From Angiostrongylus vasorum (Eukaryota > Nematoda > Chromadorea > Rhabditida > Metastrongylidae), in the NCBI GenBank assembly GCA_018806985.1, contig JADANN010000447.1, positions 806,001-870,000 of the forward strand: a stretch of DNA of 64,000 nt. Reading direction: 5' to 3'. The position numbers and the translations under genes are program-made. Shown piece after piece: positions 58,601-64,000 of this stretch; within the stretch, counting starts at the first letter, position 1, and the number at the start of each line of letters is the position of its first letter. The notes under the pieces are model-generated. The model did no database searches. It had not been told where the DNA came from and was given only the letters and a program-made list of their open reading frames with translations.

Positions 58601-61600
58601 CCACCAGACACTCTCAGACTCAGCTAGTTCGTAACCGCCTATGTGACCGTCTCTGCAGGAAACAAAATTGCACAATGTGCCCTAAAGATATAGACGGTTA
58701 CTGTATGAAGCTCGAGTACGGTTTATCCAATCTCTTGTAAAGCTTGAGGCGGCGAATACATTGACGAAACGGGTAGACCACTTTGCGTTCGTATAAAGGG
58801 ACCCCCTAAATGCTAAGTGTTGAACTGAACAAAATACTCCCTTAGGCGCACATAGAACACAGACACATAATAGGAGGATATTGAAGCAAAAGTAACAGTT
58901 CTTGGGCCGAAATGTTAGCTTGTTCAGAACTAAATGAGTCTTTTAAAATTTTTGTTGTCTTACTGTGCTTTTTAGAGACGAAATATTTTTTGTATCTTGA
59001 AATTTTACTTATCACAAAAAAAACTGATTTCCATTATGCCATTTCTAACATGTTTTTTATATTTTGTCAAAAGATAACTTTTTTACAAATTTTGAGCTTT
59101 GTATGTCAAAAAACAGATTTTCGTCAAATTTTCTTTTATGAGTTCAAACTCTGTCGTAGGGCAGCAGAGATATCTCGAAAAACTAATGAAGTTTGAGGTG
59201 AAGGTAGTGTTGGTGAATCAACAATGCGAACTTGGTCCAGGAAGTTCCGATCTGGTGATTTCGAGGAAGAAAGGTCGCGAACGCCCCAGTGAACTTGACG
59301 AGGACGAATTTGAAGCCACTATTGGAACCGAACAAGCGAACAGCTGTTCAAGAGCTTGCAGAGCAGCTTGACGTAAGTACAGGAACAATTTCCACTCACT
59401 TGAACCGCATGGGAAAGACATAAAAAAACTCGACAAATGGGTGCCGCACGATTTAAACGATAGTCAAAAAAACTGCCGTTTTGAAGTGTCGTCTGCTCTT
59501 ATTCTGCGCAACGAAAACGACTCTTTTCCTAATGGAACTGTGGCGTGCGACGAGAATTGGATTCTGTACGACAAGCGGCGACGTTCACCCCACTGGCTGG
59601 ATTGCGAACAGGCTACACAGCACTTCCCAAAAGCCGAAATTGCACCAAAAAAAGGTTATGTTGACTGTTTAGTGGTCTGCAGCCAAGCTGATTCATCATA
59701 GATTTTTGAATCCAGACAAAACGACTATGGCAGAGAGGTACTGCCAAAAAAATCGACGAAATGCGCCGTAAACTTCAACAACAACAACCACCATTATTCA
59801 ACAAAAAAGGACCTTTTCTTCTTCAAGAAAACGCCTAGCCTCACGTTGCGGAACCAGCTCTGCAGAAGTTGAACGAGTTGGGCTTCGAAATTTTACCTCA
59901 TCCGCCATATTTATCAGACCTTTCGCCTACCGTGTCACTTCTTCAAGCACCTTGACAACTTCCTGCGCCAGAAACCCATCACCAACCACGGTGACGCAAA
60001 AAATGTCCTCAACGAACTCATCGCTTCCGGAACTCTAGAATTTTATGTATTGTTTGAAGCAAGTTATGACATTTTAAATAATATAGTTAAAAAACGCTTA
60101 TTTATTTCTGAACAACCCAATCCAAAACACCAGGCGTGAAACTCTTGAAACGACTTAGACAAATTACAGAAATCAAAAAATGAACCGCAAGGAGGAGTGT
60201 CTTGTGGTCAGGCGTGACCCTTGGCCACACCACAGAGAGATTCTTTGGCCTGAGCCAGGCACCTTCGTCGGCCATGTAACACTTTGTGTGGTTGGTCTCC
60301 ACCAAATAACTGGAAGATTTCCAGAGAAAAAAAAGAAACGGATGTTTAGAAAAAGCTGTTTGTTGCGCGAATAAAAATTTAGGGGTTAATTTTTTTCTGA
60401 TGTGGTTAAGAAAGTGTTTTGCTGAGTAGGTTGCAGATCAATTTGATCTTTCCAGGCTCCGCAGAAGGCGAAACTGCTGAAACTCAGCTTTTGAGAGCTA
60501 ATAGAAGGTTGTGATAACGGTTGAAACACTTAAAAAAACATGAACTATAGGTTATATCTAGATTATTTCTATGTTCTATAGAAAACTAGCTAAGAGACAG
60601 GCGAAACGAATGATCCACATGGTGTGGTGGTGAATACGTTAGCCACCGGAAAGGGTAATAGCGCGTTCGTTCCCCACCGGAGACACCGGAGGTTCAGAGA
60701 TTTGCAAATATCTTAGCATCGTTGTGATTGCATTCGGCACAATACGCTGCCGTGAAAAATTGTAGTAAGCAGCAAATAAAAAAGTAAAATGTCTCTATGT
60801 TGTTTAATAGCTAAAATTCCAATAAATGCCCACGATGTTCTTGTTGAAGCATTGTAGCCGCGTGGATAGCCAATATTCGTTATTGCTCCGCGTGAGTCGT
60901 ATGAAGGCGAAAAGTCGATTGATTCATCTGAATAGCAACGATCGATCAATACGAACTAATCCATGGTGTAACTTAAGTTCTTGTGCTTATTTGTGCGAGT
61001 AATGAGCGAAGGAACAGGTCGGAATAAACGCAGCACTTTCACGAAAGGCAATTCATTAGTTTTAAATAAAAGCGAAAAGAGTAACAAATAACCGAATATT
61101 CGACATTTCCACGGCTTCTTCAATGACGTCATCACTTCAGTTTCAAAAATGTTTTGAAATAAAAATAAAAAAAGATAAAAACTGCAGAGATTTACCATCG
61201 CGTAATTTTCCAGTGAAATAGCTTAGTTCGTAACCTTCTGTGGCCATGTTATGATCGGTTTTCATAAATACCTAAAACAGGAAGAAACCGTGAGAGATTT
61301 TCATAAAACATTCAAAAAATATAGCCGTGAGCAAAAAGAGCTTTGTAATCAAGCAAGTAATTAGTTGAGGACTTCAACGGCATTTCCCCAAGAGAAGTAC
61401 GTGGAAGGCAGGCCACGACCGCATATGGGTCCACTCGAATTTCTGCCCACTTCGTTGATCTGAACGAATACTACTTCATGACAAAACCACTACTATCAGT
61501 TTCTGTTATAATGTTTACTAATGTAATTGTTTCAAATCGTATGTATAACCTTTGTTCGCCACTGTTATTTTTAATAGCTAGCAAATAAAAGTTATACATT

Positions 61601-63142
61601 ACGATTTCGAATGCATCTTCAGCTTAACTGGGCTCATTGCCTATCTGTGCCAGACCAATCTTGTTAAGGGGGTGCCTGCTGATAGCACCATTAAGATAAA
61701 AAAAAACTGGCTGGGAGGCAGGCGAAGTAAGAGCCTCGGTTAATGTGATGGCTACTATATAAGCCTTCGGTAACGGTCATATCTCTGCACCATTGTAGTT
61801 GTTTCACATCAGTGGGTTATTACCGTACCCATTCGTTTGTTGCGAATCAACGATGATATTTAGCGACACCGTAGTTCATGCAGCATCAGCAGACCTACCT
61901 GTACATAATCGAAATCGCAGCGCTTTGCATAAACGCGACGTCGCCAGTAGTATACGGCACGAAAAGAGCCATTCGTATGATGGAAGCTGACTCGTCCACG
62001 TTCAAAATCGAAAGCTCTGCAAATAAGGAAAAGTCCACAAACCATTTCGGTTAATACGGGGGTTTGAATGGTAATTAACCACGAATATTATTGATGGTAT
62101 AATTTGAGGTGGTGCGAATGCAGCACAGTGCTTAAATGTGCGATGCAATACACATGGGTTTGATCCTAAACACCAGGTTGGCTCAAGCCTACCATCCCTC
62201 CACGATGGGCAAACTAATATCAAACCTGCCTCGGACGATAGAAGCAGTGACACGATAGATCGGTAAGCCACCGCCAGTAGTTGTACAGGCTAGATTTCAA
62301 TTTAATCACCTCTAAGGATGCCTACTAAGGTTGAATGCGTGACGCATGTCCCAGAGGTTGATCAATGCCGTGAGCTTCATCCTTTTATAATTTGTGACTA
62401 AGGAAGTACGTATAGTGCAATGGTTATGGATGCCTCGCCATAGGCATATAGTCTTTGGTTCGATTCCGTGCCTCGGACAAATCAAGTTCTCCATCTTTTT
62501 GGAGTTGACTCAATTATACTTGTCTGGGAGAATGAAAATACTGGGCTTGATACATCGGTAGTCCTGTCAAATTCGTCGTAAACACCAAATTTGTACTTAG
62601 TCACCTCTACGATGGAACGAATAGAGTGGAATCTCTATTTTCATATTTAAGAGAGTTCAACGCTTAATGTCTTACCTTATTTCCACGCATGAGAACTGGT
62701 TATTTCACAAATTTCACTTTATTAGACTATTATAAAAAAATATTCCAAATCGGAAAACCAGTGAAAAAAATCGAGAATTAGTTGGCCTAGGTACATTTTT
62801 ATCTGTAGCCACGACAGAAAGGTAGATAAAATGATAGAGAATGAAGCTCTAGAAATTGATATATCTTTTAGAGATCAAGCGGTTGGTTAGCCCAGGTTCA
62901 GCATTGAACTAACGGCTATGTACAACGCACAGGTGTCTCTAACCATTGTGCTGCAAACCCCTTGATAAAAAGAAAGAAGGATTTGGGTTAATTTTCCTAC
63001 CGGAACACAAGCAGAATCCTTTTTTGTTCTGGCGCCTGTATCGTTGTGGTGCATGTGGAATTGTGATCATAGGGATTCGGGAAATTCGGACTAGTTAGCC
63101 GTCCCGATGGGTGTTCTTCCGCGCTTACCGTACGATTACAGC
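52694..63142 (-). CDS. Tandem-CUB-domain extracellular protein, 3' part (5' end outside window)
   Basis: Eight minus-strand exons join in phase: 63142-63001, 62016-61899, 61459-61373, 61271-61196, 60927-60834, 53759-53662, 53090-53002, 52837-52694, giving 281 residues and TGA. CUB1 is complete: an opening Cys, [65 protein letters not shown] and [19 protein letters not shown], with four Cys and the Glu/Asp pattern of calcium-binding CUBs. CUB2 follows: [67 protein letters not shown] and LSWQC, then a short tail with no membrane span or GPI signal. CUB pairs occur in tolloid-type astacins and in synaptic CUB proteins; the N-terminal domains needed to choose are missing. Two donors are unusual (GTCCTC after 61373, GTGGGC after 60834). 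Intron 5 is 7 kb and packed with transposons. Confidence 0.85.
53955..54295 (-). repeat. SINE family B copy in the CUB gene intron 5
   Basis: CTTCTGTGCTGATCCCAGCA, GTCCACGAAGATCTTCCAAC, TTTCATCTTGAAAGTCGTAA, GACCGGTACCAATTTTCCGA, and ACCACTACCACTGTGCTGTC (head reversed). It is sense with the host gene. Confidence 0.7.
54864..54884 (+). other. G-rich run with G-quadruplex potential
   Basis: The plus strand here has consecutive G runs of 2-6 separated by single A bases (GGAGGAGGGGGGAGGGGGAG). It lies within the large CUB gene intron, G-rich on the non-template side relative to plus. Confidence 0.4.
54990..55488 (+). mobile_element. RTE-type retrotransposon fragment (endonuclease/RT linker)
   Basis: An open frame of about 170 codons carries the linker region of RTE polyproteins. 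Readable parts: [51 protein letters not shown], and [19 protein letters not shown]. It starts and ends abruptly, with no endonuclease or catalytic transcriptase on either side, so it is a dead fragment antisense to the host CUB gene. Confidence 0.75.
55990..58910 (+). mobile_element. Penelope-like retroelement, degraded copy
   Basis: In order: a leader block shared with 5375-5740 (GAGGAGCTAC, GGTTAATTCGAACGTTCAG); N-terminal traces near 56500-56620 ([14 protein letters not shown]); then near 56990-57130 a block of the form [25 protein letters not shown], with breaks; then the reverse-transcriptase fingers/palm at 57829-58280 ([40 protein letters not shown]); worn DD-motif coding to about 58440; and a 3' block (58480-58910) shared with both arms of the palindrome at 4880-6490. 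Stops and frame jumps are frequent. The [10 protein letters not shown] stretch carries one catalytic Asp, while the later region is decayed. No GIY-YIG endonuclease was readable. Confidence 0.7.
59100..60065 (+). mobile_element. Mariner/Tc1-superfamily transposase pseudogene (SETMAR-like lineage)
   Basis: Frames change repeatedly but the order is that of a mariner transposase. The N-terminal helix-turn-helix traces are [13 protein letters not shown] and [20 protein letters not shown], then [33 protein letters not shown] (first catalytic Asp kept), [10 protein letters not shown], a block ending LQENA then a stop (the LHDNARPH position, with Glu at the Asp site), and [11 protein letters not shown] and [16 protein letters not shown] at the end. 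At least three stops or shifts and the lost second Asp make it dead. Inverted terminal repeats were not identified with confidence. It is antisense to the host CUB gene. Confidence 0.8.
60590..60790 (+). repeat. Family C copy in the CUB gene intron 5
   Basis: CTAAGAGACAGGCGAAACGA, GGTGTGGTGGTGAATACGTT, CCGGAAAGGGTAATAGCGCG, ATATCTTAGCATCGTTGTGA, and the tail GTAGTAAGCAGCAAATAAAA. The 3' end comes within 45 bp of the exon ending at 60834. Confidence 0.7.
61615..61800 (+). repeat. Family C copy, diverged (CUB gene intron 2)
   Basis: TTCAGCTTAACTGGGCTCAT, CTGGGAGGCAGGCGAAGTAA, GAGCCTCGGTTAATGTGATG (tRNA-like head) and TCATATCTCTGCACCATTG. Confidence 0.5.
62110..62390 (+). repeat. SINE family A copy (CUB gene intron 1)
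   Basis: GTGCGAATGCAGCACAGTGC, CAATACACATGGGTTTGATC, CATCCCTCCACGATGGGCAA and GTGAGCTTCATCCTTTTATA. It is antisense to the host gene. Confidence 0.65.
62400..62677 (+). repeat. SINE family A copy, diverged, in tandem with the previous one
   Basis: The head (GTACGTATAGTGCAATGGTT) and a perfect tRNA B-box (GGTTCGATTCC) are kept; then ACTTGTCTGGGAGAATGAAA and GATACATCGGTAGTCC. It starts about 10 bp after the preceding A copy ends. Confidence 0.65.
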
Positions 63143-63420
63143 CTGAATTTCAAGAGAATGGAATACGTAATGGGTTAAAACAGTTGTAGAGTTCCTAAAC
63201 GTACTCCTTTTTAGACCTATCAATCCTTCTCTAAAAGAGTGCATTAGTACTGAAAAAAACGTAGGACAATTGTAAAGTAGATGTCTTAAAGCAAAATGAA
63301 AAGACACTAGCCCTTTCTTTGCTCTTAGATGGTATTGCGATTCCCCACCCCGCTTTTTCGAAAAAAAGAGTTTAAAAAAAGCGAAAGAGGTTTTCACATT
63401 AAAATAAAGAAACTACTTCC

Positions 63421-63812
63421 TTGCTTACTTGATACTTGAAAGGCCAGTCCTCACTGGTTGTGCAGACCCCAGGATAATCACCATTTTTCGGAGATTTGCT
63501 GTTTAAGTCATTGCGGTTCCCTGGAATCCCCAGCTCAGCCTGGTCAAAGTCTGCCTCAGGTCTTCAGCACCACGGGCACTCGCAGCCCTCGTGGATCAGA
63601 AGGGGATTTGCCACCATGCGACTTTGATACCTGGATGGTGGTGGATCCTGGTATTGGTTTACTCTCAGCTAGCTTCTTAATGGAAACGCCTGACTCCTTC
63701 CCAACTTGGGAGACACTGCCGGGGGAGACGAATCCACTCGCTCTACATCGCAGTGCGACACCCAGAAACACCTCCCAGCCACGATGAGGCGGTAAACCGC
63801 AGGGAGGTAATA
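63421..63812 (+). repeat. Family D repeat, copy 5
   Basis: ACTTGATACTTGAAAGGCCA, ATAATCACCATTTTTCGGAG, GGATCAGAAGGGGATTTGCC, GTGGATCCTGGTATTGGTTT, ACACCCAGAAACACCTCCCA, CACGATGAGGCGGTAAACC. It lies upstream of the first in-window CUB exon, presumably in an intron. Confidence 0.8.
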
Positions 63813-64000
63813 GGGAATTTATTTCTTGGGAACTTTAGAAACCACTTTCTAGTGAATTTGGTCAGGAACTCCTGACTGGGGTGGCTTGCATAGTTATTTC
63901 AATATCACAATGAGCATTGCTATTTTATAGGCATTTAGACAGCTGAAAAGCAATCACTGAATTTCAACGGAACGCTCAAGCGGGGGATGCTGTTCTCTTG
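63813..64000. other. Window end, nothing recognised
   Basis: Probably intron of the CUB gene, whose upstream exons lie beyond the window. No exon with entry phase matching 63142 was found. Confidence 0.3.

Noticed and set aside
60713..60960. CUB exon starting further upstream to include RCYS
   Set aside because: The upstream acceptor (TTAG at about 60954) gives phase 0, while the preceding exon ends in phase 1. The ATTCAG acceptor at 60928 fits.
62400..62480. Possible tRNA gene (perfect B-box GGTTCGATTCC)
   Set aside because: The flanking body matches SINE family A, and a 7-bp acceptor stem is not evident.

Overview
The window looks like nuclear DNA of a nematode, most likely a strongylid parasite of the hookworm group. 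The evidence is small exons separated by introns crowded with repeats, poly-pyrimidine/CAG acceptors a few bases upstream of start codons (as expected for spliced-leader trans-splicing), and decayed RTE, Penelope-like and mariner elements whose protein remnants resemble hookworm copies. The organism call is inference; no rRNA or organellar marker is present.

The best supported genes are: (1) a single-exon CHIP/STUB1 (chn-1) ubiquitin ligase at 10718-11581 (-); (2) diverging from it by 177 bp, a two-exon 46-residue membrane micropeptide at 11759-12178 (+); (3) about 0.8 kb further on the same strand, a 16-exon ZC3H14/SUT-2 poly(A)-binding zinc-finger gene at 13008-20608 (+); (4) a four-exon gene for a 153-residue secreted helical protein at 28741-31786 (+); (5) a histidine-phosphatase-superfamily gene at 39765-45650 (+) in which the catalytic RHG motif reads RCA; (6) the 3' end of a tandem-CUB-domain protein at 52694-63142 (-), eight exons, 5' end outside the window. 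A Lys/Ser-rich reading frame at 35822-36705 is broken by four frame jumps. Four short exon-like segments (27630-27793, 35409-35583, 47051-47298, 48008-48178) are candidates only.

The rest is mostly repeats. Three tRNA-like short repeat families (called A, B and C here) occur about 15, 8 and 9 times on both strands. A fourth family (D, about 390 bp) occurs five times, always on the plus strand. Larger elements are RTE fragments (3490-3765, 50330-51740, 54990-55488), a Penelope-like copy (about 55990-58910), a large palindrome built of Penelope-like ends (4880-6490), and a dead mariner (59100-60065). There is a long AT/ACAT minisatellite at 38930-39490. The Penelope-like copy, mariner and one RTE fragment all lie inside one 7-kb intron of the CUB gene.

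Functionally, chn-1 (protein quality control) and the ZC3H14/SUT-2 gene (poly(A) RNA binding; loss suppresses tau toxicity in C. elegans) sit side by side. The layout (chn-1 <- -> micropeptide -> SUT-2) suggests a shared bidirectional promoter and possibly a small operon. Exon models were built by hand from splice signals and reading phase. Those for chn-1, SUT-2, the CUB gene and the secreted protein keep phase throughout, apart from one non-AG acceptor in SUT-2; the phosphatase model has an unresolved gap.
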